64,000 nucleotides of DNA from Persicaria tinctoria (GCA_037127255.1 JBANSL010000002.1:10460001-10524000); one strand, 5' to 3'. Positions 25,430 through 37,308 are shown, numbered from the stretch's first letter. Notes: a model not told the origin generated them from the letters alone. Numbers and translations are program-made.

Positions 25430-25569
25430 AAAGTTCAAAATCCAATCAGCTTCTCACGTAAAAACAAAAAAAGAAAAAAAAAAGAAAAAAGAATATAAAA
25501 GGCTTGTTGAACTTGCACGCCAAGCACCCAGAGGGTGGAAAAAAAAGATTAACATTTGTGAAACAATGT

Positions 25570-25670
25570 ATATACTCCATCCGTTCGTCAAAGCTTGTCG
25601 TTTACTATTCACGTACGTTTTTTTAGAATGATAAAAATTATATAAAATATTCATTCTTGTAAAAAAAAAT
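25570..25670. mobile_element. Stowaway-like fragment
   Basis: TACTCCATCCGTTCGTCAAAG resembles a Stowaway left end, but no matching right end was found. It is probably a truncated relic. Confidence 0.35.
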
Positions 25671-25699
25671 TCACAAGTTTGTACTTTTTTTATTATTAT

Positions 25700-26100
25700 T
25701 ATTATTAGGAAAGAATTCGGTTAGGGTTAACCTAACCGATAGCATCCTGACGAATGAAGTCTAGAAGACCTGAATCGCACAAGGAACTGCCCCGAAAAGG
25801 CTTCATTTAAATCCCGAAAGGGGTTGAGTAAACCCACCCGAAATGGTTTGATTAAATCCCGCAAGGGTTTGATTGTTTTCTTGTAGAGGAAATCTTGTTG
25901 GCGTTTTGTTCGAGCATCATGCGGCTCTGCTTCCGATGTTTCTAGGAGGTCTTCTACTTGGATGGGGGGCGTGAAGTCTGGAGTCGGGACTGGCTGCCTG
26001 GCTGGGGTCGAGGTGGTGAGCTCAGTGCGACTCCGTATCTGGGATAGAGTTTCCTTGGAGTTCGTCTGCACTACCCACAAGAGATAGAGTCATGTTGTAC
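25700..26100 (-). mobile_element. LINE tail remnant
   Basis: The minus strand of 25770-25715 reads DLLDFIRQDAIG followed by a TAA-repeat tail, the same C-terminus seen in the other LINE tails here. The upstream open frame (26080-25727, minus) contains short internal repeats such as KPLRDLIKPF and is not recognisable. Confidence 0.5.
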
Positions 26101-26104
26101 CGCT

Positions 26105-26344
26105 GGCCCGCGGCGCCACTGTTCGGTGGTGCTTGGCTTCGTTCTTTGGCAGCTTCTTCAGCTTCTTGGGAGTTGGTCTTCTTGAGTCATCTTGTTGTAA
26201 AACTTTTTGTGCTTCTTTCATTTCGTTTGTTTTTTGTATTTCTGTATTGCTAGGTTGTATGCTTGACGGTTCGCCGTCTACCGACTTTGTCGGCCTCTCG
26301 TTGAGTCAGACCTGTATGATCTACGAACTTTTACCTAATAAAAA
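26105..26344 (+). mobile_element. LINE 3' untranslated tail (plus)
   Basis: This noncoding tail ends TTTTACCTAATAAAAAAAA and contains GACTTTGTCGGCC. It matches, in inverse orientation, the tail at 26350-26600. Confidence 0.55.
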
Positions 26345-26349
26345 AAATA

Positions 26350-26600
26350 TAAGTTTTTTTTTTAATTAGGTAAAAATCCGAGGTCAGACATATCTGAACC
26401 TCGATGGCCGACAAGTCGGCAGACGGATAACCGGGCAAACATAAAAATACAAAGATGATGCAAAATACAGATAAGAACTCTACAACAGTGAAACTAAATA
26501 CAACTAAACCGAAACAAGACGAGGACGTAGACGAATGACGAAACCAAGCACTACCATGTATCATCAAAAGCTAAGAGTAAGCAGATACTGGTATTCTTCA
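26350..26600 (-). mobile_element. LINE 3' untranslated tail (minus), tail-to-tail with its neighbour
   Basis: Read on the minus strand it carries TAGTGCTTGGTTTCGT, CTGCCGACTTGTCGGCC and TTTTTACCTAATTAAAAA, parallel to the plus-strand tail next to it. The two poly(A) ends face each other at about 26335-26365. Confidence 0.55.
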
Positions 26601-26654
26601 GCTTCTCATGTAAGTTTTTGTTCCTTTACACCCCAATTTCTTTGTATAATTTTT

Positions 26655-27770
26655 CTATGTTTGTTTATTAGGTAAGAATTCGAGTTTAAACAAATCTGAA
26701 ACTCAAAGGCCGGATAAGCCGGCAGATGGAACCGTCTAAAAACCCTACCATATAATAAAATATAACGGTGCAACCTCATACAAACGCACTATACAAAAAA
26801 CGAACCCAAAAGGCCTAACTCAAACTGGATGTGGTCGAAGATGACGGATGAAGCAAAGTCCCACACTGAAGCAGAACCTTAGGTCAGTGATACAACAGAA
26901 CCATATAATTTTTCTATTGTTTGTTACTTTGTTCCATCATTCAGGCTATACGTACGTATAGCCTGAATGATACCATTTTATAGAGCGAGGGCCTTAGCCC
27001 CAATGGAAGACTGTCTACCAACAGGCAAAAACCCAATGTGGACGGGGGTACGTATACCCTGCCAATCTCGAAAGATATAGCCAATGGTGATATCACCAGT
27101 TGTAAGTGTGGATCCGTCAAAATTCAGTTTAAGTGTCCCGGGGTGGGGGGTTCCATTTTTTGAGATTTGTTATTTCCACCATTTCGGCCAGAATTTTTAG
27201 CGGAAAAGGTGTCCCGAGATGTTGATGACGCCTCAAAGTTAAGCTTGCAGGCGGCCAACCAGTTGCAAATGTGGTTTTGTGTAATATGGTTGATTCTATC
27301 GGAATTTGGAGGTGGTTCATTTATGAATATGAGTTGCATTCCGAGTGATCCGCCAAGTAAAGACAATCTTCAATTTGTCGGTCACAGAGAGCATATTTCC
27401 TAGGGCTGTCATGATGGGTTGAATGTCCTTAGATACAGACAACATATTTTGGACAAGCATCTTATCGGGATATCTTAAAATAGAGCGAATAGGGTTAAAT
27501 TAAAAGAGCATTGAAGGAAGATATGAGAGTCGTCTTCCGCAACTTGGTTACATAACTTGCATGTAGAAGGAAGTGGAATGCCCCTGGCACAAAGTCGAGC
27601 TTTCGTTGGAAGGTCATCATGACAAGCTTCCAAAGAAAGTTTTTGATTTTAGGTGGGGCAGAAATGTCTCATACCCATGCGTTGGCATCATCATTTTGAA
27701 TGTGCTAGTTCGCTGTCAGTGGAACACCACTCGTTTTTGGCAGGCCACCAATATATTCTAACAGGGAAGC
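26655..27770 (-). mobile_element. LINE remnant: zinc-binding, RNase H and 3' tail
   Basis: On the minus strand, 27700-27500 contains a frame-broken zf-RVT domain (PPKIKNFLWKL ... CKLCNQVAEDDSHIFLQC), and 27140-26990 a broken RNase H start (GTLKLNFDGSTLTTGDITIG). A separate or continuous 3' tail with CTGCCGGCTTATCCGGCC and TTACCTAATAAA ends near 26660. I cannot tell whether this is one element or two. Confidence 0.6.
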
Positions 27771-28091
27771 TGTTAACGGACAAGTGGATATTAATGATGT
27801 CCGAAATAATTTTAGACTTCAAGTAACAATGAGGGTAGACTTCAAGTAATTTTAGAGTTCAAATAATTTAGTGTTGGGGTCTGGGTGGACACAAGTGGAT
27901 ATTAATGATGTCCGAAATAATTTTAGACTGGAGAGAGTATTAAATTTATAATGTAAGTATAGACTTCAAGTAACAATGAGTGTCTAACTGACACAATTTA
28001 TAAGATATTTTATTTAAAATTGCAGTTATTTTTAACACACTAAACAAACAAACATTATAATCCTACGTATGTGTGTAAATTAGGGAAGAAT
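27771..28091. repeat. Local segmental duplications
   Basis: The 39-bp segment starting ACAAGTGGATATTAATGATG occurs at about 27780 and again at about 27890. AGACTTCAAGTAACAATGAG occurs at about 27813 and 27961. No gene is seen. Confidence 0.5.
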
Positions 28092-28108
28092 GGGAAGGTC
28101 GGTGAAGG

Positions 28109-28219
28109 TAACCATTCCGAAATGGCTCATCAGAAAGAACTTGTGAGTAGTACTCATAGGTTTCCGGTTCGAACACGAAACGACACCTCTCTATTTACCA
28201 ATGAGTGTTGCTAATTCAA
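28109..28219 (+). mobile_element. tRNA-derived SINE-like element, copy 2, with 17-bp target duplication
   Basis: The body contains AAATGGCTCATCAGAAAG and CCGGTTCGAACACG, matching copy 1 (5753) and copy 3 (40186). It is flanked by a perfect 17-bp direct repeat, GGGAAGGTCGGTGAAGG, at 28092-28108 and 28220-28236, which fixes the element ends. The tail is CTATTTACCAATGAGTGTTG rather than a long poly(A). Confidence 0.8.
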
Positions 28220-29368
28220 GGGAAGGTCGGTGAAGGAATTATGGAAAAAGCCGGTCACCGCCTACGGCGCCTTAGGGTTAAATAGACAAGAAAAGCTCGT
28301 TTCTTGTCACTCTTCACCGATCTCCCAAAACACTCCCAACTCCTCCACGGCCATACATCCGAGGAGTTGGAACTAGCAACAGCTCCGAATTTAAACCCTC
28401 ATCGAAAGATCATCAAACTCCAATTTGTTCTCCAGGTTGTTCTTTCTCTTTGATTGATTCTACGATTTCACCCTTAAAATCCTGTTTTGATTGCTTCTTT
28501 TGGACCGCGGTCGTGTTTGTATGCGCGAATTTTGATTGGTTATCAGATCTACGTCTAGGTTTCGGTTATTCTCTTCTTCTAGTTGCTTCTCTGTTCCTTG
28601 CCTGGTTTGGTTTCCTTTTGATCGTTTTAATTCCGCTGAGTTTAGTGTGAAAATTTTGTTTTTGATATTTTTTTTAAAAAAAATTATCTATGATCCCTGC
28701 TTTAATATGTCATGATCACGGTTGATGAACCCGTCTTTTCTTTTGGTCATGTAAATCATCTGAATGTCTGATAGATAGTTTAAGACTTTAGATTATTTTG
28801 ATGCCAGGTGCGCAATTTCACTCAGATACAGGGTGCTTAATTGTTTGTGTTTGAACTTTTTCTTAGCATCATGATTAGGACGATAGATGTAATGGGTTAA
28901 TGGGCTTTTTAGTCTCCAATATTCCATCTCTAGACAATATAGGAGTTAAGATTTTGTGATTTGCAAGTTTGGCCCATTCGTGTAACTTGGAGCAAAATCT
29001 CTCAAGTTCTATCAACTATACTAAAATTAAGTTCTAACAACTAAAGGGAAAAGTTTGAATGATGATGAAATTATGATTTGGTTTGGTCTGTGTTCATAGT
29101 CATAGTTCCATCATTTTTATTCTTAATTTTTTTGGATGGGTTTCTGAGGATGAATGTTCCATGATAGTGCTAAAACTTCTGTTGATTGGTTTGGTAAAGA
29201 ATTGTGATAGAACTATTGATACGTGCTTTGTCAATCCTACTTTTTGTAAAGTAAAAACTTTTGATCAAGACTTCTTTCTGTACATAATAATCCTGGCTTG
29301 TCAGCTTATTTATCACACTGCATTTTCTTATTTTGTTTTCATATCTTCTCTGTCCATTTGATCACAGA

Positions 29369-30955
29369 ATGGCAAGCGAAGCTCCAGAAGGGTCACAATT
29401 TGATGACCGCCGATACGATACGAAAATGAATGAATTGTATGTTTGATTCTCTTTAGTTCCCATGTGTCCACCCAGACTCCAACAATAAATATCTCCTCAT
29501 CATTTTTCATGTTTCTTATAATTTCTCAGACTTGCTGATGGAAATGAATTCTTCACTTCCTATGATGAAGTTTGTGACAGTTTTGATGCCATGGGTCTGC
29601 AAGAAAACCTTCTTAGAGGCATCTATGCCTATGGTAATTATCCTGTTCGTTTTTCTCCCACTAATCCAGTTATCTCTGAAGTTTTTACTTGTGATATATT
29701 GCTTTAGATACTTGAATACTTGTTCAATTTGATTGCTGATTTGAAATTGAAATATTTCTTTTGACAGGTTTTGAGAAACCTTCTGCTATTCAACAAAGAG
29801 GGATAGTTCCTTTTTGCAAAGGACTTGATGTCATTCAACAGGCCCAATCTGGAACTGGGAAAACAGCTACCTTCTGCTCTGGTATTTTGCAGCAGGTTGA
29901 TTACAGCCTGGTTCAGTGCCAAGCTTTGGTTCTGGCACCTACTCGTGAACTTGCGCAGCAGATTGAAAAGGTAATGAAAGCTCTGGGTGACTACCTTGGT
30001 GCCAAGGTCCATGCTTGTGTTGGTGGTACAAGCGTGAAGGAAGATCAGCGTATTCTTCAATTTGGTGTACATGTTGTTGTTGGTACTCCTGGTCGTGTCT
30101 TTGACAATTTGAGAAGGAGGGTGCTTTCTGCTGATCATATTAAGATGTTTGTGCTGGATGAAGCCGATGAGATGCTCTCACGTGGTTTCAAGGATCAGGT
30201 ATTATCCTTAATTGCCAGTTTTGTTCTCTTTACCATTATACTTTTGGTTGTTTTTATTATTGCCCTCTTCAATCAAATCGCTTTAACTTGTGGCATCTGA
30301 CTGTTCTCTTTGGGTGCAGATCTATGATATTTTCCAGCTCTTGCCCCCCAAGATTCAGGTTGGAGTATTCTCTGCAACTATGCCCCCTGAAGCCCTTGAA
30401 ATAACCAGGAAATTCATGAACAAGCCTGTGAGGATCTTGGTAAAGCGTGATGAGCTTACCCTAGAGGGTATCAAGCAGTTTTATGTCAATGTTGACAAGG
30501 AAGAATGGAAGCTGGAGACCCTTTGTGATCTCTACGAGACACTCGCCATCACTCAGAGCGTCATCTTTGTCAACACCAGGCGCAAAGTTGACTGGCTGAC
30601 CGACAACATGCGCAGCCGGGACCACACGGTGTCTGCGACCCATGGTGACATGGACCAAAACACCAGAGACATCATCATGCGCGAGTTCAGGTCTGGTTCC
30701 TCCAGGGTTCTCATCACTACTGACCTCTTGGCTCGCGGTATTGATGTGCAGCAGGTCTCCTTGGTGATAAACTATGACCTTCCCACCCAACCGGAGAATT
30801 ACCTTCACAGGATTGGAAGAAGTGGAAGGTTCGGAAGGAAAGGTGTTGCCATCAACTTCGTGACCCATGATGACGAGAGGATGCTCGCTGACATCCAGAG
30901 GTTCTACAATGTAGTCGTCGAGGAGCTGCCTGCCAACGTGGCTGACCTTATCTGA
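29369..30955 (+). CDS. EIF4A: Eukaryotic initiation factor 4A, DEAD-box RNA helicase
   Basis: The CDS is 29369-29436, 29530-29633, 29768-30198 and 30320-30955, giving 412 residues against about 413 for plant eIF4A. Motifs in order: Q motif ([13 protein letters not shown]), Walker A AQSGTGKT (residues 83-90), [44 protein letters not shown] and [13 protein letters not shown]. All catalytic motifs are present. It unwinds mRNA 5' leaders in the eIF4F complex in the cytoplasm. The leader (about 28300-28436) carries an intron before the ATG. Exon 2 has Cys in DEVCDSF where Tyr is usual. The pseudogene at 7.7-9.1 kb is its closest relative here. Confidence 0.96.
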
Positions 30956-31809
30956 TCTGGTGAGCTTTATTTAGAGAGTTCCTTGGGTTTTTTTTTCTTG
31001 GTTTTCACAGTAGTGCTTTCCTGATCTGAACATTGCAAAATACATATTAGCCTTCTATAGGTTGCTTGTATTTTATGTCTTCTTCTAGCTGTAACCGGAG
31101 TTGCTTATTTTATTATATAGTCTTGGAGTTTCCTTATTTCAAGATTAGATTGAAATCGGATTGCAGCTGCTTTTGCAGTAATACATAGTCTTGGGGTGGT
31201 TAGTACATGAATACATGATGGTTAGGATGAACAGCACCTGATCATTGAGTTTGAACAAGGACACGATGATCAGGTGTTCATTGAACATCACGGATTACAG
31301 TTCGAATAAGGCGGAACAACTCAATAGGATCCAAAAACAAAGATGTAAAAGGATCACACAGACACGTAGCAGATCTTCAAGGTTTGGTTGGCTTCATCTC
31401 CTAGGAAAACCACTCAACCAAGAATCTCGCTATAGCCTATAGGATATGTATTCAAACCAATAATTCAAGTCTGTCCTTGCAAGCATCAGTTCTCCTTTTA
31501 TAAATAGAAAGCAAATAACTGATGTGTTTGAAGCAATTCTCTACAGTATCTGCCCTCCAATTCATGTTTTTTCGGATTGTCGTCTTTAACTGCCCAGAAA
31601 GAGATCCCTTGACAAACCAAAGCACAAAAACTCGCCGCCAGTAAGATCTGTCACGTTATGCTCTCAATTCCCCGATAGCTGATACAAATTTCATCAATCT
31701 GGATGTGTATCTGGAGTATGACTCGATATCTGATGAATCGATAGTGAAGCTCTCCCAAGAGCCAATTCAATCGTGACTGCTCGACGTCCCAGTCTGCCTT
31801 GTTGATGGG
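30956..31809. other. eIF4A 3' flank and intergenic DNA before the kinase gene
   Basis: The eIF4A 3' untranslated region runs into 31121-31208, a segment duplicated at 35311-35400. The remainder to 31809 shows no other gene. Confidence 0.55.
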
Positions 31810-33988
31810 CTAAGACCGCAGGATTTCGGAGCCAGATCCCTACAAGTAAAATGTAAATGAAGCTTCTTGTCCGTGAATTCGCATACCTTTATGCTATGCA
31901 TTTTCTTAAATCAAGCAGACACAAAGGGAAAAATCGACAACTCATGCCAAAAATCGTTCCACTGTACCAATACTTACAATAGGTTGTCGCGGAGCAACAG
32001 CGTGTGATCGCTGACTCTTGACGACATTCCAGTCATACACATAATCATACTCAAATCCTGAAAAGGAAAGGATACATACGAAGGTTTTAGTAACAACTAC
32101 TAACTAAAAAGTAAAAACATATCCAGAAACAGAAGTGGCTAACCTTCACGGAGAAATAGGTCTCTGAAGATACTTTTCAAGTAGGCATAATCTGGGTTAT
32201 CATCAAACCGCAGAGCACGACAGTAATGGAAGTAAGAAGCAAATTCAGCGGGCAATCCTCGACAAAGAGTCTGAAAAAGATGCTTGCAATTATAACATAA
32301 CCGATCCACAAAAAAGACAGACTATAATGAGCATCTCTTAGTCTCTAATAGACGAAATGTACCTCAATAGATGTCGAAACCATCTTTTCACTGAGGTTCT
32401 CATGGTTCTGTTTTTGGTTCCAAGCTCTCGATCTCTGCCAAGGAAGACTACAAGGATTCCGACTCGTTAAGAATAAACTACAGGCTGCCAACAATAGAAT
32501 CCAAACGAGAGCAATCGCTAACCTTCCCCTCAAGAAATACACAAGAACATAGCCAAGTGATTCCAAGTCATCCCTGCGACTTTGCTCTGCAACATAAGCA
32601 AAACACAAGTATCAACATAAGAATTTTTAACATACTGATAAATTGCAAGCTAAACTGGCAGAACAGGCTTCAAATTTCGATGTATGTATAAACAGATTTG
32701 AAAGGGAAAAAATACCTATACCGAGATGTTTGTTCATGCTCGCATATCTTGCTGTTCCAGTCAATTCTTTGTTCTCTCTGCATTACAGTGCGCAGCAAGT
32801 TTTTATCATATAACATATCTTGTGGATATGAATGCTTTCACTTAACAGGTGTTATGCATAAACTGAGTAACCAAACAAGTCTCCTAGATCAAAATCTACG
32901 ACACTGAATAGGTCCAACCCAAATAGAAAGAAACAAGCAACAAAAGCCCTAGCTGAAGAGCTAACATATTTCACAAATATCTTCACATGTTGATTCACCT
33001 GTAAGGAATATGCTGGTGAGTTCTGTTGTCTCTGTATCTGCTAGCCAGACCAAAGTCAATCATATATACCTAAAAGCATGACCACAGAACCACATTAGAA
33101 TCTGCAAGGAAAAGCTCATAGAAGCTAGGGAGAAATCCGCGGAACAACCTGACTTGCACAGCAGCCTAAACCCATAACGAAGTTGTCTGGTTTGATGTCA
33201 CCGTGTAAGAAGAACTTGGAATGGACAAATTCAATCCTGCTAATCTGGCAATTACGAATGACACTCGTTAATTGACGAGGGAGCGTTAACTTTGGATTAT
33301 ATATAATGAACCATATCCTACCATCTGATCTGCAAGCATGAGGACGGTTTTTAAAGAGAAACTCCCATGGCAAGAGATGAACAGATTTTCCAAACTATCG
33401 CCGAGCAAATCCATCACGAGTACATTATAGTTCCCTTCAACACCAAACCATTTCACATTTGGGATACCAACTGCCAATCAGTCAAGAACACAGGAATGCA
33501 ATGTCTTAGTAAATGGCTGCAATGAAATAGCTACAGAAAATGGATCCAATGTTTGTGTACACAAACAAGAGAAAGTTAATTGATTACCTCCTCCTTGGAG
33601 AACTTTATACACCTTTGACTCAAAGAGAACTTGTGAATGCAATATCTCAACATTCTCCTGAGAAGAAATAAAGTAATTTTCAGAAATATTCACTAAGGAG
33701 ATTTTTTTTTCCTTTCAATAGAACAAATCCATACTGTTCTTCAAACTGATCACAATAAATGAATTTGTGATATGCAAAGTTGAATTTTATTGATTTGTAA
33801 GTTTTGATCAGTACAGATGCACAATCTCAAATTTGTGGAGCAGTGCAATCCACAAACAACAAATCACTTACAAGCTTCACTGCAACCTCCTGATTTGTAT
33901 CGACATCGGTGCCGTGGAAAATCTTTCCGAAGGAGCCACTGCCGATCTTCCGGCCAATCCAATACTTGTTTGCAATGCGAGACCCCAT
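31810..33988 (-). CDS. CKL: Casein kinase I-like Ser/Thr kinase
   Basis: Eleven exons on the minus strand: 33988-33872, 33657-33588, 33470-33322, 33244-33149, 33069-32999, 32777-32716, 32586-32523, 32447-32363, 32270-32144, 32057-31978 and 31839-31810. All phases agree and give 316 residues. The Gly loop is [12 protein letters not shown], with catalytic Lys38 (VAVKL), Asp128 (HGDIKPDNF), DFG at 149-151 and the CK1 signatures [17 protein letters not shown] and [15 protein letters not shown]. The Arg of the HRD motif is Gly. One stretch ([13 protein letters not shown]) looks like a +1/-1 compensated shift of the usual PWQGLKAGTKKQK. The tail is very short; plant CKLs usually have 100 or more further residues. 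The frame is open but divergent, so activity is uncertain. Confidence 0.85.
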
Positions 33989-34194
33989 CTGCATCCAAAT
34001 TCCAGATACGATTCTCACACAACCTAAAAGATTGCACCTTTTGAAACCCTAACTTGAAACCGATTCGGAATCAAAAACGGAAAGGGAGAAAATTCAGGGG
34101 TACCTGCACAGCCCAATCCCAAGAACAATCGTAGTCGTATTCTATCTTAATTGAGATAGATACGTTTTTTTTTTAATTGATCGAAATCGTCCCC

Positions 34195-34204
34195 TATATA
34201 TAAA
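34195..34204 (+). promoter_or_regulatory. TATA box of secreted gene 1
   Basis: TATATATAAA lies 58 bp before the ATG. The whole stretch from here to the ATG is conserved with genes 2 (TATA at 37250) and 3 (38696-38705), including AATCCAAACCTAGA just before GAAACATGGCAAA. Confidence 0.65.
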
Positions 34205-34252
34205 CCCTAAGCTAATCAAAACTTAACCTCCGAAATCCAAACCTAGAGAAAC

Positions 34253-34945
34253 ATGGCAAATTTTGCAAAGCCACCGGTGTTAGCCCTAATCACCCTAATC
34301 CTAACTTGCACATCAATACTGCAAGTTGAATCCACCTATTCATCAAACTCCTCTCATCCTTCTCCTCCCGCCTCGCAAGTACCGGAATGGTTCGAGAACT
34401 GTATCCTCCACTTGGTTTACACGCACGACTCTAAAGACGTCCTTGTGGACCGAGAGCCTTTCACCTCCAACGACCGAGTCCGTAGGTGTTGGGACGACGA
34501 AACGCAAGCCCTTGCCTTTCCGATAACGCCATTTTGCCTCGACGAGGTTTGCCCTCCCTACGCGTCGCCATGGCTACGCCAAGCGCTGAGGAGCCTCGTC
34601 GACAAGGGACACGTCAAGCCTTTCTCGTTGTTCGAAGTGAAATCCAGAGTGTACAGGTCGTTTGATATCGGGAGGTCGCCCATGAGATGGACCGTACAAG
34701 CGAAGCTTCAATCGTTTATCTCGGACATCTACGGAAAATCTGTTACAGAAGATTTCGACATGAAGAAATTGCCCCAACCGTGTCAAGATTACGATTGCGA
34801 CCTGGATTCCAACGAGTATTGGATTCAATTGTTTCACGTTTTCAGGAGACGCTGTTGGCAGCACAGGAATGTTAACGCTCGCAGAGTTTACCTTCCACGA
34901 ACAGAATTACCAATACCATATAGACCACCACCCCTTCACCTTTGA
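34253..34945 (+). CDS. Secreted Cys-containing protein, unrecognised family, copy 1
   Basis: Single-exon frame of 230 residues. The N-terminus (MANFAKPPVLALITLILTCT) is a signal peptide ending near VES (about residue 27), so the product should enter the secretory pathway. The mature part has a Ser/Pro-rich start and VPEWFENCILHLVY, then RVRRCWD, KGHVKPFSLFEVKSRVYRS, LPQPCQDYDCDLDSNEYW, a YWIQLFHVFRRRCW helix-like stretch and the conserved end IPYRPPPLHL. About seven Cys follow the signal peptide, suggesting disulfides. No known domain is recognised. It is the shortest of three tandem copies and lacks two acidic or Cys insertions present in copy 2. Confidence 0.8.
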   Translation: MANFAKPPVLALITLILTCTSILQVESTYSSNSSHPSPPASQVPEWFENCILHLVYTHDSKDVLVDREPFTSNDRVRRCWDDETQALAFPITPFCLDEVCPPYASPWLRQALRSLVDKGHVKPFSLFEVKSRVYRSFDIGRSPMRWTVQAKLQSFISDIYGKSVTEDFDMKKLPQPCQDYDCDLDSNEYWIQLFHVFRRRCWQHRNVNARRVYLPRTELPIPYRPPPLHL

Positions 34946-35109
34946 TCTTCGATCTTTTTTATTGTTTCCTTTGAAGTTTGAATTATGTTCATCTTATCTC
35001 TTTAAAACCAGTGATCTTTGCTTCTACTCCCTAGCTTTAACTAGTTTTGAAGTCAATAATACTAGTGTTGAATGTTGATGGAGGAGATTTCAACCATGCA
35101 TAGCTCGAT

Positions 35110-35400
35110 CTGTGATTCTGTGGTTTGCAGAGAGGGCAAAGCAGATCAGTAATAAAGGCATTATACAGCAAAATTTTCATACAAATACACACAAAAGAGG
35201 GAAAGGGGTTATAGCTGTTTCAAATCAAATCACCTATCTTACAAAAGCTTGTTTCATCGATCTGTATAAATCTTTTACATACAACCCACCTGAAAAATGA
35301 AAAATACCTACTCTGTAGTTTCCTTATTTCAAGATTAGATAAAAATCGAATTGCAGTTGGTTTTCCAGTAATACAGAGTCCTGGAGTTGTTAGTACATAT
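35110..35400 (+). repeat. Mosaic of flippase 3' flank and eIF4A 3' flank copies
   Basis: The segment 35110-35321 matches 40380-40588 (GAGAGGGCAAA, ATACAGCAAAATTTTCATAC, AAGCTTGTTTCATC, ATACCTACTCTGTAGTTT). The segment 35317-35400 matches 31127-31208 (TTTCCTTATTTCAAGATTAG, GTTAGTACAT). The switch occurs within the shared AGTTT at 35317-35321. Confidence 0.8.
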
Positions 35401-35486
35401 ATCTACAGTTCTACACACAATCACTGCAGGCCTAAACTTTATTTTGATGTGATTCGTCTATGTGTCGAATCCTAACGCAATCTGAC

Positions 35487-36031
35487 TCCAGAGGTGGAGT
35501 TAGAGGGGGTCCCGGGGGGTCACGTGACCCTCCCCTCATCCGAACAATTACCTAGGTGTATTATCGTCGTCGATGGCTTTGTTTTGATATATAATAATAC
35601 GCCATAAACCGACGTCTGAAAATTGTAGGTGCATTCATCACTTTAATTTTATTTCAATAGACTATAATACTTTTATATTTTACTTAAATTGACATTCGCA
35701 TATTATAATTAATCTCGAAAGCTTCAAAACTATAGGTTATATTACTTATTTTGAGAATTTGATAAGAAGTTACGCAAGTTTAAATTTTTTATATCTGGTT
35801 ATACATTATTACATGTTAAGAATACAATGTTTATTTATTGCGTTTTATATCCTTATTTTCGTTTTATATCTTTGTAGTAGTTTGTACTATCGTTTGACAC
35901 TAGTTTGTAATATCGTTTGACACTAATTTGTACTATCGAACACGTTTTATGTTTTACGACTTTTTTCCCAATCTTATTGTACGTCCACTGTTATAATGAC
36001 CCCCAGCTCAAAACTTTCTGGCTCCGTCCCT
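35487..36031. mobile_element. hAT-like non-autonomous element (candidate)
   Basis: CCAGAGGTGGAGTTAGAGG at the left and TTTCTGGCTCCGTCCCTG at the right are imperfect inverted ends of the CAGGGGCGGAGCCAG type. The interior is AT-rich and noncoding. A clean target duplication is not visible. Confidence 0.45.
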
Positions 36032-36079
36032 GACCCTATTTTTTTAGCAATCTGACCCTATATACGCGACTGGGAAGGT

Positions 36080-36480
36080 CGGCCATTCAACATAGGATAT
36101 AAAAGGCTCGGTAATCAAAGCCCATTAAAAGCAGAAGCTCTTGCTTTAAAACTCGGGGTACAGAACACAATAAATTTACGAATTACCAAACTCTAAATTG
36201 AGGGGGACTCTAGAATAATTATTGGCCATCTCAACGGAAAAACAAAATGTCCAGAAATCGAACTTATTCTGTCAGATATTACAACTATGTTAACAAATCT
36301 GGAAAGGGTTTCTTCCCTCCATGTACCCCGAATAGGCAATAGAGTGACCGATAAGGTTGCACACATTTGTCACTCTGCATGGGTACTAATATTCAGAATA
36401 ATCCTGATCTTCTAGACCTCATCCGAAATTATGCGGGTAGAGTTTTCTCCCCCAAAATTTTTCCTAATAATAAAAAAAAA
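36080..36480 (+). mobile_element. LINE RNase H remnant with poly(A)
   Basis: The plus strand reads a broken RNase H domain (KAEALALKLGVQNTINLRI, IEGDSRIIIGHLNGKTKCPE, VPRIGNRVTDKVAHICHSAW), then degenerates and ends in CCTAATAATAAAAAAAAA. At least one in-frame stop and one frameshift are present. Confidence 0.7.
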
Positions 36481-36665
36481 TTAGAAAATGTATAACGTAC
36501 TCAGAAATAAATTATGTAAATCTAATGTTTTAAATCGAACCAATTGACTAGAAGATTTTTTTTAAAAAATATTTTAATTTGTTTGGTTGAAAACCCTATA
36601 ATCGTGGTGGTGATGACATCTCATTAAAAAAATGTTTCTCTTTTAATAGCTAGTTATAGATTATA

Positions 36666-36902
36666 GATTTTTTTATAAGGTAAATATTTGGATGAGGTCA
36701 AGCCTTGCTGGACCATCACCCAAGGGCATCTTGCAGATGAGTACGCGCAGAGTAGGATCAATGAGGAGGTCCCGCGTGAGCATTGTGTGAATGTGTGGAT
36801 TAGACGCGCGATCCTGTCGGCGATCAAGTTGACCTTCCGGAAGACATGACCGAATTGCACCTTAGCAAAGTGTTGGAGAAGGAGCAGGGTGTCAGAATAG
36901 AC
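36666..36902 (-). mobile_element. 5'-truncated LINE tail with 11-bp target duplication
   Basis: The minus strand reads the LINE RNase H end (FGHVFRKVNLIADRIARLIH), and the plus strand starts with the complementary poly(T). The direct repeat TATAGATTATA lies at 36655-36665 and 36903-36913 and fixes the insertion at 237 bp. It sits inside a third copy of the promoter-proximal repeat shared by the secreted genes. Confidence 0.78.
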
Positions 36903-37249
36903 TATAGATTATAAATTATACTAGATCAGTAGAAAATGTATAACTACTAAGAAATAAATTATATGTTAATTTAATGTTTTAAATTTAGCCAATTAATTAG
37001 AAAATAAATAAATCTATTTTAATTTGATTGGTTGAAAATCCTATAATTATAGTGGGAACAACACCTCATCAAAATATTTCTCTATTTAATAGTTACATAT
37101 AGATACAGATTGACAGAAGGTAGATAGATAGATAGATTATATTATAATCCATCAATTTTTAATCTTAATTACCTCAAAAAAAAATCTCAATATATATCGA
37201 TGCTAATCTCAATCCGATTCAAATTCTTACTTGTCAATTGATGGAAATC

Positions 37250-37257
37250 TATATAAA
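37250..37257 (+). promoter_or_regulatory. TATA box of secreted gene 2
   Basis: TATATAAA lies 59 bp upstream of the ATG at 37309. It is in the same relative place as in copies 1 and 3. Confidence 0.6.
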
Positions 37258-37308
37258 CCCTAAACTGATCAAAACTCAATCTCCAAAATCCAAACCTAGA
37301 AGAGAAAC

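Noticed and set aside
25727..26080. A 117-codon frame on the minus strand
   Set aside because: It has internal short repeats, no recognisable domain and sits in a LINE tail cluster, so I did not call it a gene.
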